A stretch of 64,000 bases of DNA from Candidatus Butyricicoccus avistercoris. Lineage in GTDB: Bacteria > Bacillota > Clostridia > Oscillospirales > Butyricicoccaceae. Positions 56,094 through 64,000 of the stretch are shown here, one piece after another (position 1 is the stretch's first letter; each line of letters starts with the position of its first letter). A model generated the notes under the pieces. That model did no database searches, was not told the origin of the DNA, and saw only the letters and a program-made list of their open reading frames with translations. The position numbers and the translations under genes are program-made. The stretch covers positions 62,001 to 126,000 of the forward strand of contig DXIE01000028.1 in the NCBI GenBank assembly GCA_019113005.1. Direction: 5' to 3'.

Positions 56094-57320
56094 ATGGTAA
56101 TAAAACTTCTATCTTTACTTTTCGGCTATGTTCGTATAACTGTTCGTGGTAGTGCCATCGAGCGTTTTTTAAATATATGTATAAAAAATGAGATAAAACT
56201 ATATAAAATAGAGCGTAAAGATGAAGTTTGTATGTGTGCCTCGCTTTCTATTTCGGATTTTCGCAAACTTATGCATTATATGGGTAGAACAGGTTGTCAT
56301 GTGCATATAACCAGAAAAATCGGAATGCCTTTTTTCACTTATAAACTGCGTAAACGTTATGCATTATGGTTTGGTACTGTAATAGCTATTTTATTATTTT
56401 TTGTACTAACTAACTGTATATGGGTTATAGATATTCAGATAAGCGGTAAAGTTGATTTATCAGAGCTTAGAAAAAATTTAAATGCAGCTGGTGCTTATAC
56501 TGGTGTACCTATTTACTTTATAGATGAGAATAAAATAACTCAAACTGTTAAACATAATATGAAAACTCTTGATTATATATCTGTTAGCAGACTTGGCAAC
56601 AGACTTATAATTCAAGCAATAGATGATAACGATGCACCAGAAATACAAGATGATAAAGCAGTAACTGGTATTGTAGCCTCTTATGACGGTGTTATAACTA
56701 ATATGGACGTAAAGGGTGGTTATCCGCTTGTTAAAGTGGGTGATGCGGTTTTAAAAGGTGATAAGCTTGTAACCGCATTAACTCCCCCTACAACTGAACA
56801 AGGCACTGGTCATATAGGGCATAGCATAGCAAGTATAACCGCAGATACACTAAGAACTGAGCAAAGTATGACATCACTTACTAGGCTAAAAAAGGAATAT
56901 ACAGGTAAAACTAAAACCCAATTTGCTATTTTAATAGGTAATTTTAGAATAAATTTATATCTTGGCACAGGTATTTCAGGCATAGGGTGGGAAAAAACTG
57001 TGTCAGAAACTCAGCTTCATATAGGAGAAGGTACTTACTTCCCTATTAAAATCATAAAACAAGATTATAAAAAATATAATATAACAGAAATCGCTTATCC
57101 AGTGGAAGTTATAGAGCAAGAAATATTAGAAAACGCAAAAGCTAGACTTGAAAACATTATGCTTTCGGGCGAGATAAAAACTCTTAGCTATACATCTGAA
57201 AAAAAAGATGATGCACTTATTTTAAATATAACCGCTCACTGCACTGAAGATATAGCATCAGAAATTTCTGAAGAAGGTCTTACATTACCACAAAAACAAA
57301 CTGAAAATCCGTCAGAATAG
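56094..57320 (+). CDS. yqfD: Sporulation protein YqfD
   Basis: The 408-residue protein begins with GYVRITVRGSAIERFLNIC, has one membrane segment (LWFGTVIAILLFFVLTNCIW, near 90-110) and a long extracytoplasmic part, matching stage IV/YqfD proteins needed for sporulation. ATG 56094 was chosen over an overlapping GTG at 56088 because AAGGGGG is then at the right distance. In most Firmicutes yqfC-yqfD-phoH-ybeY form one cluster; here phoH follows but ybeY does not. Confidence 0.95.
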   Translation: MVIKLLSLLFGYVRITVRGSAIERFLNICIKNEIKLYKIERKDEVCMCASLSISDFRKLMHYMGRTGCHVHITRKIGMPFFTYKLRKRYALWFGTVIAILLFFVLTNCIWVIDIQISGKVDLSELRKNLNAAGAYTGVPIYFIDENKITQTVKHNMKTLDYISVSRLGNRLIIQAIDDNDAPEIQDDKAVTGIVASYDGVITNMDVKGGYPLVKVGDAVLKGDKLVTALTPPTTEQGTGHIGHSIASITADTLRTEQSMTSLTRLKKEYTGKTKTQFAILIGNFRINLYLGTGISGIGWEKTVSETQLHIGEGTYFPIKIIKQDYKKYNITEIAYPVEVIEQEILENAKARLENIMLSGEIKTLSYTSEKKDDALILNITAHCTEDIASEISEEGLTLPQKQTENPSE

Positions 57321-57339
57321 CACCTTTTTTGCGGTTTGC

Positions 57340-57369
57340 TTGCTTACAATAAATGCCCTGTGATATAAT
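57340..57369 (+). promoter_or_regulatory. Promoter of phoH
   Basis: TTGCTT (57340-57345) and TATAAT (57364-57369) with an 18-base spacer lie 54 bases before the phoH start. Confidence 0.55.
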
Positions 57370-57423
57370 GAAATCGGATAAATAAAAAATCAGGGATTAT
57401 TTCCTGAAAGGGGTTTTTAAAAC

Positions 57424-58407
57424 TTGTATAGTGAAAAAATATCTTTAGATGTATCTGTAATGCAGGATTTATTTGGTATTAGCGATAACAATATTCAGGC
57501 AATAGAAAATGGTCTTTCGGTTAGTGTTTCTACTCGTGACGGTTATGTAAATGTATCTGGCGAGGAAAAACAAGTTAAACTTGCTATCGAAAGCCTAAAA
57601 ACTCTTGAGAAAATGCATAAAAACGGTGAAACCTTAAATGATTTTGCTGTATCCCGTGCCATTGATATGGTCAAAGAGGGACAAGGCGATGAAATGGTTA
57701 ATGCTATGACCGATACCATAGCAATTTCTCATAGTGGTACACCAATTAAATGTAGAACTATCGGTCAAAGAAAATATGTCGATGCAATTAGAAATAATAC
57801 TGTAACTATCTGTATAGGCCCTGCTGGTACTGGTAAAACATATCTTGCAGTTGCGTCAGTTGTTGGTATGTTAAAACGCAGAGAAATTGAACGTATAATC
57901 ATGTGTAGACCTGCTGTTGAGGCTGGTGAAAAACTCGGTTTTCTACCTGGAGATTTACAAAATAAAGTTGACCCATATTTAAGACCTCTTTATGATGCAC
58001 TTGATGAGCTTTTAGGACATGAAACTGTTCAGCGTTACATTGAAAATCGTACAATCGAAATTGCACCACTTGCATATATGCGTGGTAGAACGCTTAAAAA
58101 TGCGGGTTGTATTATTGATGAATGTCAGAACATGACATTAGTTTCTCACAAGCTGATATTAACCCGTTTAGGTGAAGGCTCTCGAATGATTTTAACAGGT
58201 GATGTAACTCAGATTGACCTTCCAGAAGGTACACAATCTGGTCTTGCTAAATGTGCAGAATTACTTTCTGGTATTGATGACATAGCAGTTATAAAACTCA
58301 GTAGTAAAGATGTAATCAGACATAAACTAGTAGGTCAAATTATCAAAGCATTTGACAAATATGAAGAAAATAAAAAACCTAAAAAGTCTAATTTCCCTAA
58401 GAAATAA
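57424..58407 (+). CDS. phoH: PhoH family protein (PhoH-like ATPase)
   Basis: The 327-residue protein has an N-terminal KH-like unit (about 5-75), then the PhoH P-loop ATPase with Walker A IGPAGTGKTYLAVASVV, ERIIMCRPAVEAGEKLGFLPGD, and IIDECQNMTL as Walker B. The role is uncertain; genetic linkage with ybeY and era in most bacteria points to RNA or ribosome maturation. It starts with TTG (57424-57426) behind GAAAGGGG. The expected neighbour ybeY lies at 10.5 kb on the other strand instead. Confidence 0.96.
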   Translation: MYSEKISLDVSVMQDLFGISDNNIQAIENGLSVSVSTRDGYVNVSGEEKQVKLAIESLKTLEKMHKNGETLNDFAVSRAIDMVKEGQGDEMVNAMTDTIAISHSGTPIKCRTIGQRKYVDAIRNNTVTICIGPAGTGKTYLAVASVVGMLKRREIERIIMCRPAVEAGEKLGFLPGDLQNKVDPYLRPLYDALDELLGHETVQRYIENRTIEIAPLAYMRGRTLKNAGCIIDECQNMTLVSHKLILTRLGEGSRMILTGDVTQIDLPEGTQSGLAKCAELLSGIDDIAVIKLSSKDVIRHKLVGQIIKAFDKYEENKKPKKSNFPKK

Positions 58408-58410
58408 GCA

Positions 58411-58445
58411 AAATGCGTTTCCGATATTGGAAACGCATTTTTTTT
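58411..58445. terminator. Bidirectional terminator between phoH and the recombinase gene
   Basis: AAATGCGTTTCC and GGAAACGCATTT form a 12-bp stem with a 6-base loop, then a T run. It overlaps the recombinase/SpoVT stop codon by two bases. Confidence 0.93.
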
Positions 58446-60594
58446 ACATAGTTACATGTTTTGATAAAAAGCTTGCAGCGGTTTGAGTAAGTTTTGATTC
58501 TACTTCGGTAGCGGTTTTTTCTTTATCTGACAAGAACGCTACACAACCTGTTACATCACCATCAGATATAATAGGTGTTGCGACTACAACTGTATAATTA
58601 TCCTGCTCAGACACATGAATATTTTCAGTTTCGCCAGTATACTGATACGCTTTACGGTTTTTCATAACTGTATCTATTGCATCTGAAACTGATTTTTCAT
58701 AAACCTCTTTTTTAGCTGTGCCTGCCGCTGCAATAACTGAATCTCTATCACAGATTACACATGACATACCTGATGTACGGCTAAGTGCATCTACAAGTTC
58801 ATCTGCAAAACTGCCTAGTTCACCCATTGGCGAATATTTTTTAAAAATTACTTCGCCATCTCTATCTGTATAGATTTCCAGCGGGTCACCGCTACTTATA
58901 ACATTGGCATGGAAAACCTTGTCCATATGCTTGTTTGTTTGCTGAACAATAGTATATTTTGTGATATCTTCCATGCCTAAATTAAAATTTACAGCTTTAC
59001 CCACCAATCCGCAATTTAAAATCTGGTCAACATCGGATTTTAATTGTATTTCTAAACGGTTTTCATAAACCCAAATTTTTTCTATTATAAGCTGTAAATC
59101 TTTCTTTTCAAGATGTTCTTTCTTTAGCACCTCATCAAAAATATCTATGGCTGTTTTTGCCATACGGTTTGTTTGAATAATAATATTTCGCTTGTCTGTT
59201 GCCATATTTATTTGAGACTGAATACCCTCAATTTTTTGCATGAGTTCGCTTTCCATCTCGTCATAGGTTTCTTCGAGAATTTGCTCCCTGTCTGGGTGTT
59301 TCATAATATCCCTTACACGCTGACGTTTTGTTGCTTTTAATTCCTCTTGCAAGTCTATTAAGATATCTTCAAGATTTGCCGCTGTCTGTTCGGTTTCAGC
59401 TATATCTTGTTCTTCGTTCTTTAAATCCTCATTAAGCCTTTCTATCATACAGCTTGAGTTATCTCTAACCCTTTGAATATAAACCTTTATAAGCTCGTCT
59501 AGCTTGTCTACACGTATGTGATGGCTTGTACAGCCTGATAAGCCACGCCTATGGTATGTACCACAAGTATAGGCTGGCTTTAAATCTCGCCTGCTCATAG
59601 CGAACATAGGACTACCACAATCACCACACACCATAATCCCCGAATAGACGTTGTCATTGATTTTTGTACCACGATAATTTGAGCGTGTGCGTTGCTCTCT
59701 AAGTGCTTTTGTAGTTGCAAATGTACGATAATCAATTATTGGCTGATGATGATTTTCAATCACAATTTGTTCTATCTCATCACGCTTAATATCTTTACCA
59801 TTGATTTTAGCACGGGTATATTTTCCCTGTCTAAGCGTACCAATATAAAAATCATTATCCAAAATTCCTTGGACGGTTATAATAGCCCATGAGTTTCTGA
59901 CAACTCGTTTACATTCTCCGCCTGCTGCTTCTTTACGCATTTTTTCTGACATTCTAGGTGTTGGTATACCTTGGTTTGTTAAATAATTTGCAATTTTTTT
60001 ATAACCCCAACCCTCGTCATTATAAAGATGGAAAATCTGGCGGATAATATCCGCTTCTGTTGGTACGACTTCAAATTGTTGTTGCTTATTGATAATATAG
60101 CCATATGGTGCGGCACAAATCCACTGTCCATCTTGTTGACGTCTACGCACAACAGAACGCACCTTTTTACTTGTATCTGTGACAGGCATTTCATTGATAA
60201 GAAACTGGAACTGAATTTTAAGCCAATCATCATCATTTGGAAAGTCGATATTATCTCCTATGGAAATAATTCTTGCCCCAACATCACGCAAATCTTCAAG
60301 CTCTACGAGTCCCCTACTATTTCGACGAGAAAAACGAGAGAAATCTTTTATAATTAAAATATCTTTTTTATGGCTCATAAGCTCTTTTCTAAGTGCTTGA
60401 TATCCCTCTCGTTGCTCAAATGTATAACCAGAACGGTCACGGTCTTCATAAAATGTTAGGCTTGAATTTGGAAAATATCTTTTCACATAATCTTCAATAA
60501 TTGCCTTTTGGTTTTCAATGGAGGTATTATCTCTATCTAATTCTTCGTCCACTGAAATACGGCAATATCCAGCAATATCGAATTTTTCAGTCAA
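58444..60594 (-). CDS. Large serine recombinase fused in frame to the C-terminal part of SpoVT
   Basis: Residues 1-150 are a serine-recombinase catalytic domain (GYCRIS with nucleophile Ser14, IIKDFSRFSRR), followed by the recombinase domain (about 155-275), a zinc ribbon (CGDCGSPMF, YTCGTYHRRGLSGC) and a coiled coil (about 365-480). The frame then continues from about residue 569 (GDPLEIYTDRDGEVIFKKYS) to the end as SpoVT: this tail has 148 residues, and SpoVT of Bacillus has 178 with GDPLEI at residue 31, so the whole GAF-like C-terminus (TPIISDGDVTGCVAF, LTQTAASFLSKH) is kept and only the first ~30 residues of the AbrB DNA-binding part are missing. This fits an element inserted at spoVT codon ~30, or a captured fusion. 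TTG 60594 (GGAG nine bases ahead) is preferred to ATG 60609. Confidence 0.85.
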   Translation of the reverse strand: MTEKFDIAGYCRISVDEELDRDNTSIENQKAIIEDYVKRYFPNSSLTFYEDRDRSGYTFEQREGYQALRKELMSHKKDILIIKDFSRFSRRNSRGLVELEDLRDVGARIISIGDNIDFPNDDDWLKIQFQFLINEMPVTDTSKKVRSVVRRRQQDGQWICAAPYGYIINKQQQFEVVPTEADIIRQIFHLYNDEGWGYKKIANYLTNQGIPTPRMSEKMRKEAAGGECKRVVRNSWAIITVQGILDNDFYIGTLRQGKYTRAKINGKDIKRDEIEQIVIENHHQPIIDYRTFATTKALREQRTRSNYRGTKINDNVYSGIMVCGDCGSPMFAMSRRDLKPAYTCGTYHRRGLSGCTSHHIRVDKLDELIKVYIQRVRDNSSCMIERLNEDLKNEEQDIAETEQTAANLEDILIDLQEELKATKRQRVRDIMKHPDREQILEETYDEMESELMQKIEGIQSQINMATDKRNIIIQTNRMAKTAIDIFDEVLKKEHLEKKDLQLIIEKIWVYENRLEIQLKSDVDQILNCGLVGKAVNFNLGMEDITKYTIVQQTNKHMDKVFHANVISSGDPLEIYTDRDGEVIFKKYSPMGELGSFADELVDALSRTSGMSCVICDRDSVIAAAGTAKKEVYEKSVSDAIDTVMKNRKAYQYTGETENIHVSEQDNYTVVVATPIISDGDVTGCVAFLSDKEKTATEVESKLTQTAASFLSKHVTM
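58880..58905. other. Recombinase/spoVT junction, candidate attachment site
   Basis: The codons for GDPLEI (58873-58890) are where resemblance to SpoVT begins; just before it the sequence reads DKVFHANVIS and is recombinase-specific. A large serine recombinase usually crosses over at a short core at such a boundary. The partner end, with the first 30 codons of spoVT, was not found in the window. The exact core cannot be fixed from one side. Confidence 0.45.
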
Positions 60595-60667
60595 TGTAAT
60601 CAACTCCATTTATATTATTTATAGATAATATTGTAACATAGGAGTAAAAATTTTTCAACAATAAATT

Positions 60668-60703
60668 ACCCTCTCGATTTCGCAAAATTGCTTTCGAGAG
60701 GGT
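60668..60703 (-). terminator. Inverted repeat between rfbB and the recombinase gene
   Basis: A perfect 10-bp inverted repeat, ACCCTCTCGA (60668-60677) and TCGAGAGGGT (60694-60703), with a 16-base loop, lies 29 bases past the rfbB stop. The T run after it is weak (AATTTATT), so terminator function is likely but not certain. Confidence 0.6.
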
Positions 60704-60731
60704 TTATATATAATTGAAATATTATTAAATT

Positions 60732-61790
60732 TTAAATATTTTCATACATTTTTGTGTAATAGTTTAGATAATCACCAGTTGTGATACGCTCTACCCATTC
60801 TACATTGTCAAGATACCAATTGATAGTTTCTTTTATACCTTGCTCAAATGTATAAACAGGTGCCCAACCTAATTCAGTTGTAATTTTTGTATTATCAATA
60901 GCATAACGACGGTCATGTCCAGGTCGGTCCTTTACATAAGTAATCAAACTTTCTGGTTTTCCTAGCTCTGCAAGGATTAGACGAACAATTTCAATATTAG
61001 CTTTTTCATTGTTACCACCAATATTATAAACCTCACCTATTTTACCTTTTTCTAATACTGTGGCAATCGCAGCACAATGATCAGATACATGAAGCCAGTC
61101 ACGAATTTGCATACCGTCACCATATACAGGCAGTGCTTTATCATTTCTAGCATTATGAATCATGAGCGGAATCAGCTTTTCTGGGAACTGGTATGGTCCA
61201 TAGTTATTTGAACAGCGTGTTATATTTACTGGCATACCATAAGTTTCGTGATATGCTCTTACAATTAAATCCGCACTTGCTTTTGATGCTGAATATGGAC
61301 TGTTAGGTGATAGTGGTGTAGTTTCTGTAAACATACCTGTTTCACCAAGTGCTCCATATACTTCATCTGTGGATACTTGTAAGTATTTTACACCATCACG
61401 ATAATCACAAGAATATTTATCATTAGGTTGAATTTTCCAATGACGCTTAGCAGCATCTAAAAGTGTTTGTGTACCAACAATATTGGTTGTTAAAAACAGT
61501 TCTGGTTCTTCAATACTACGGTCAACATGACTCTCTGCTGCAAAATGCACAACAGTATCAAAATCATATTCACAAAACAGCTTTTCTACAAGTTCTTTGT
61601 CTCGTATATCGCCCTTTACAAACTTATAACGTTTATCGTTTTGTACTTCAGTTAGATTTTCTAAATTGCCTGCATATGTTAAGGCGTCTAGATTTACTAA
61701 AAGTTCAATATTTTCCTTATTGCTTAGCATATACTGTACAAAATTTGAACCAATAAATCCTGCACCACCAGTCACCAATACTCTTTTCAT
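60732..61790 (-). CDS. rfbB: dTDP-glucose 4,6-dehydratase
   Basis: RfbB (RmlB) converts dTDP-glucose to dTDP-4-keto-6-deoxyglucose, the second step to dTDP-rhamnose and other deoxysugars. The 352-residue SDR enzyme has the NAD site VTGGAGFIGSNF, HFAAESHVDRSI, TDEVYG and the YSASK catalytic pair. It overlaps the rfbA stop by one base (TAATG). rfbC and rfbD are not in the window. Confidence 0.97.
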   Translation of the reverse strand: MKRVLVTGGAGFIGSNFVQYMLSNKENIELLVNLDALTYAGNLENLTEVQNDKRYKFVKGDIRDKELVEKLFCEYDFDTVVHFAAESHVDRSIEEPELFLTTNIVGTQTLLDAAKRHWKIQPNDKYSCDYRDGVKYLQVSTDEVYGALGETGMFTETTPLSPNSPYSASKASADLIVRAYHETYGMPVNITRCSNNYGPYQFPEKLIPLMIHNARNDKALPVYGDGMQIRDWLHVSDHCAAIATVLEKGKIGEVYNIGGNNEKANIEIVRLILAELGKPESLITYVKDRPGHDRRYAIDNTKITTELGWAPVYTFEQGIKETINWYLDNVEWVERITTGDYLNYYTKMYENI

Positions 61791-62662
61791 TAAATTTCCT
61801 CCTCAGCCACTGCTTTTAAATATACACCATATTCTGTTTTCATCAGTGGTTCTGCAAGTTTTAACAGCTGCTCTTTTGTAATAAATCCTTTGCGATATGC
61901 AATCTCTTCAATACATGATACATAAAGTCCTTGACGCTTCTGAATAATACTAACAAACTGTGATGCTTCTTGTAGCCCCTCATAAGTGCCAGTATCAAGC
62001 CACGCCATACCACGATAGAATTTTACTACATTTAACTGACCACGCTTCAAATATTCGTTGTTAACAGCTGTAATTTCTAGCTCACCACGAGCAGATGGTT
62101 TTATATTCTTTGCAATCTCTACCACTTGATTATCATAGAAATATAGACCCGGAACAGCATAATTTGACTTTGGTTTTTCTGGTTTTTCTTCCAACGAGAT
62201 AACTTTTCCATCTTTATCAAATTCTACCACACCAAAATCTTTTGGATTATAGACAGGATATCCAAAAATAACTGCCCCCTCTTCTAGTGCCGCTGCCTCA
62301 GCGAGGGTAGCTGAGAAATATGCACCATAGAAAATATTATCACCTAGCACTAATGCAACCTTGTCATTACCAATAAATTTCTCTCCAATAATAAATGCTT
62401 CTGCAAGGCCATTTGGTGCCTCTTGTACTGCATAAGAAAATTCCATGCCATATTGTTTTCCATCACCCAAAATTTCCTTAAATACAGAAACATCACGAGG
62501 TGTAGATATAATCAAAACTTCACGAATACCAGCAAGCATAAGCGTAGATAACGGATAATAAATCATTGGCTTATCATAGATAGGCAGTGCCTGCTTTGAT
62601 ACACCTCTTGTAATCGGATAAAGTCGAGTACCTGAACCACCAGCAAGAATAATTCCTTTCAT
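61790..62662 (-). CDS. rfbA: Glucose-1-phosphate thymidylyltransferase
   Basis: RfbA (RmlA) joins dTTP and glucose-1-phosphate to dTDP-glucose. Signature [36 protein letters not shown] and LGDNIFYG are present in 290 residues. TGAGGAAAA lies before the ATG. It follows the GtrA-like gene closely and forms an operon with rfbB. Confidence 0.97.
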   Translation of the reverse strand: MKGIILAGGSGTRLYPITRGVSKQALPIYDKPMIYYPLSTLMLAGIREVLIISTPRDVSVFKEILGDGKQYGMEFSYAVQEAPNGLAEAFIIGEKFIGNDKVALVLGDNIFYGAYFSATLAEAAALEEGAVIFGYPVYNPKDFGVVEFDKDGKVISLEEKPEKPKSNYAVPGLYFYDNQVVEIAKNIKPSARGELEITAVNNEYLKRGQLNVVKFYRGMAWLDTGTYEGLQEASQFVSIIQKRQGLYVSCIEEIAYRKGFITKEQLLKLAEPLMKTEYGVYLKAVAEEEI

Positions 62663-62672
62663 ATCATTTTCC

Positions 62673-63062
62673 TCATTTCTTTCTGAAGATAAACAATTTA
62701 CTAAAAATATAATTTAATCCAATAATAATGACGTTAACAATACATTTTGCTATCATATCATTGACATTAAACCAAATTAAAAGCATCATACCACCATTAT
62801 CAATCAAAATTGTTCCAATTCGCATTCCAATAAACTCACTAAAGTTTTTCCATGTACATTTTACACGAAAAACAAAAATACTATTTGTGAAATATGCATA
62901 TAGAACTGATAACAAAAATGCCACTGTATTAGACACTAATTTGCCCCATACATATGTTGATAAAAGTTTATACAATACTATATTAACAATAACTGTTGAG
63001 ACACCACAAACAAGATATCTAAATGTTTCTATGAGAAATTCACGATTTAGAAATTTTCTCAT
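62673..63062 (-). CDS. GtrA-family membrane protein
   Basis: The 129-residue protein has four membrane segments and the GtrA-family pattern ([53 protein letters not shown]). GtrA-like proteins help move polyprenyl-linked sugars across the membrane for glycan decoration. Its ATG overlaps the glf stop codon (TAATG), so glf-gtrA-rfbA-rfbB is one transcription unit. Confidence 0.9.
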   Translation of the reverse strand: MRKFLNREFLIETFRYLVCGVSTVIVNIVLYKLLSTYVWGKLVSNTVAFLLSVLYAYFTNSIFVFRVKCTWKNFSEFIGMRIGTILIDNGGMMLLIWFNVNDMIAKCIVNVIIIGLNYIFSKLFIFRKK

Positions 63063-64000
63063 TATAACTTCTCCAAATAATCCTTTACTTGGTCAAAATA
63101 TGAAATCGCATGTTCAATGCAAATATCCATATTATAATACTTAAACTCCGCTAAGCGTCCACATAAAAATAAACTTTTGTATTTCTTAACATCATTCAAA
63201 TATTTTTGGTATAATTTATTACTTTCCTCTGTCATAACTGGATAATATGGAACATTTCCAATTTCAGCTTCTGGGTTATACTGTAAAGGATATTCTGTAG
63301 CAACAATACTGCCAACTACATTAGTTGTGTCTTTCATTATTTTATGGTATTCTGTTTTTCTTGTATAGCCATCAGCCTGAGGATAAGAAATAATTTCACT
63401 TGGTAATACACTTGTGCTATCAGAATAATATTCATACTTAATATCAAGCGAGCGATATGGGAGCAAACCATACTTTCTTCCAAACAACTCATCAATTGCT
63501 CCTGTATATATGAGACAGTCTACTTTCTCACCTTCAAAGAAAATCGAGCCTGTTTCTTCTTCCATACTCAAAAGAGGCAGTGCATCAGTATTAAGTCTAA
63601 CCTCTATATTTGGATGATTAAGCATATTTTCAAAAAGCTTGGTAAATCCTTCTGTTGGTAAATACTGAAAATCCTTGTTTAAGTAACGCTCATCGTAATT
63701 CATTGCCATAGGAACTCGTTCCAAAACATATTTATCAATCTGTTCTGGCTGAATACCCCACATTTTTGATGTGTAAGTACGATATGCCTTTTCAAATAAT
63801 AAGGTTCCATAATCACTAATGTCTTTGTCATCATTATCGACTAGCTCTAAAATAGGTACTCGGTCACGCCCATAAAATGCCTTTCTCAGCTTTGCTAATA
63901 GAGATTCTGACTTTTCTGCACCAATAAGTTGCTGTACAGATAAAAAATTAAATGGCAGCTGAATATACTGGTCATCAATATAACTCAGTAATTTTGTATT
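63062..64000 (-). CDS. glf: UDP-galactopyranose mutase, 3' part
   Basis: Glf interconverts UDP-galactopyranose and UDP-galactofuranose, supplying galactofuranose for surface polymers. The frame is open to the window edge; at least 312 C-terminal residues are present. Features are LSYIDDQYIQLPFNF, YGTLLFEKAYRTYTSKMWG, VPMAMNYDERYLNKDFQYLPTEG, DCLIYTGAIDELF and LCGRLAEFKYYNMDICIEHA. The N-terminal FAD-binding part lies beyond 64 kb. It is the most upstream visible gene of the dTDP-sugar/galactofuranose operon. Confidence 0.95.
   Translation of the reverse strand, partial: NTKLLSYIDDQYIQLPFNFLSVQQLIGAEKSESLLAKLRKAFYGRDRVPILELVDNDDKDISDYGTLLFEKAYRTYTSKMWGIQPEQIDKYVLERVPMAMNYDERYLNKDFQYLPTEGFTKLFENMLNHPNIEVRLNTDALPLLSMEEETGSIFFEGEKVDCLIYTGAIDELFGRKYGLLPYRSLDIKYEYYSDSTSVLPSEIISYPQADGYTRKTEYHKIMKDTTNVVGSIVATEYPLQYNPEAEIGNVPYYPVMTEESNKLYQKYLNDVKKYKSLFLCGRLAEFKYYNMDICIEHAISYFDQVKDYLEKL

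Noticed and set aside
1..64000. Genome-wide reading of UGA as tryptophan
   Set aside because: uvrC, sbcC, yqfC, gtrA and the GT4 gene end in TGA, some with ATGA/GTGA overlaps, and core proteins such as MalQ encode all Trp with TGG. The UGA-containing frames are confined to accessory or broken genes.
1..64000. CRISPR array
   Set aside because: No regularly spaced repeats with unique spacers and no cas genes were seen; the only direct repeat of note is the two-copy 14-mer at 48.8-49.1 kb.

Overview
The window looks like chromosome from a low-GC, spore-forming Gram-positive bacterium of the Clostridia, most likely an anaerobic gut lineage near Oscillospirales/Ruminococcaceae. This is inferred from the sporulation genes (ylbJ, yqfC, yqfD, a spoVT 3' part), ptsH, mutS2, recO with a yqzL-like gene, SLH-type surface anchoring, A/T-rich codons, strong AGGAGG-type ribosome sites and a Bacillus-type LexA box. 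The genetic code is the standard bacterial one: uvrC, sbcC, yqfC, gtrA and a glycosyltransferase gene end in TGA.

Layout. 0-15 kb, minus strand: cell division and housekeeping. It holds rsmH-ftsL (with a promoter and a LexA box upstream), uvrC-rsmD-coaD-coiled-coil gene, ptsH, then ybeY-dgkA-era-yqzL-recO-mutS2, and sbcD-sbcC. 15-23.4 kb: recQ with a diguanylate cyclase, then a TetR regulator divergent from an MMPL exporter and a secreted coiled-coil partner. 23.4-28.4 kb: a large SLH-anchored adhesin gene broken by four lesions. 28.5-35.3 kb: tRNA-Gly, an HAD-LUD fusion gene, malQ, trmB, a radical SAM gene and a Na/Pi cotransporter with a PhoU tail. 35.6-36.6 kb: two decayed small genes, one with two in-frame UGA codons at positions that look like conserved tryptophans. 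37-41.9 kb: a polysaccharide block (Wzy/ligase-like protein, undecaprenyl-phosphate sugar transferase, GT4 glycosyltransferase).

41.9-51 kb is an extremely A/T-rich accessory island. It has a 1.9 kb stretch without a convincing gene, a small unknown gene, two nested decayed IS3-family elements, FtsH and Rpn relics joined by deletion, an intact AAA ATPase, a 14-bp direct repeat and a frameshifted P4-type phage/plasmid helicase. 51-58.4 kb returns to core genes: an ECF sigma factor with a membrane partner, dacF, a small four-cysteine protein, ylbJ, yqfC-yqfD and phoH. 58.4-60.6 kb encodes a large serine recombinase whose reading frame runs directly into the last ~148 codons of spoVT; this is the most striking object in the window. 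60.7-64 kb holds rfbA-rfbB, a GtrA-like gene and the 3' part of glf, for dTDP-sugar and galactofuranose polymers.

The genes fall into repair (uvrC, mutS2, recO, sbcCD, recQ), ribosome/RNA maturation (rsmH, rsmD, ybeY, era, trmB), envelope growth (ftsL, dacF, dgkA), surface polysaccharide and adhesin, and sporulation. Mobile DNA has entered or eroded the surface-related regions and apparently the spoVT gene.
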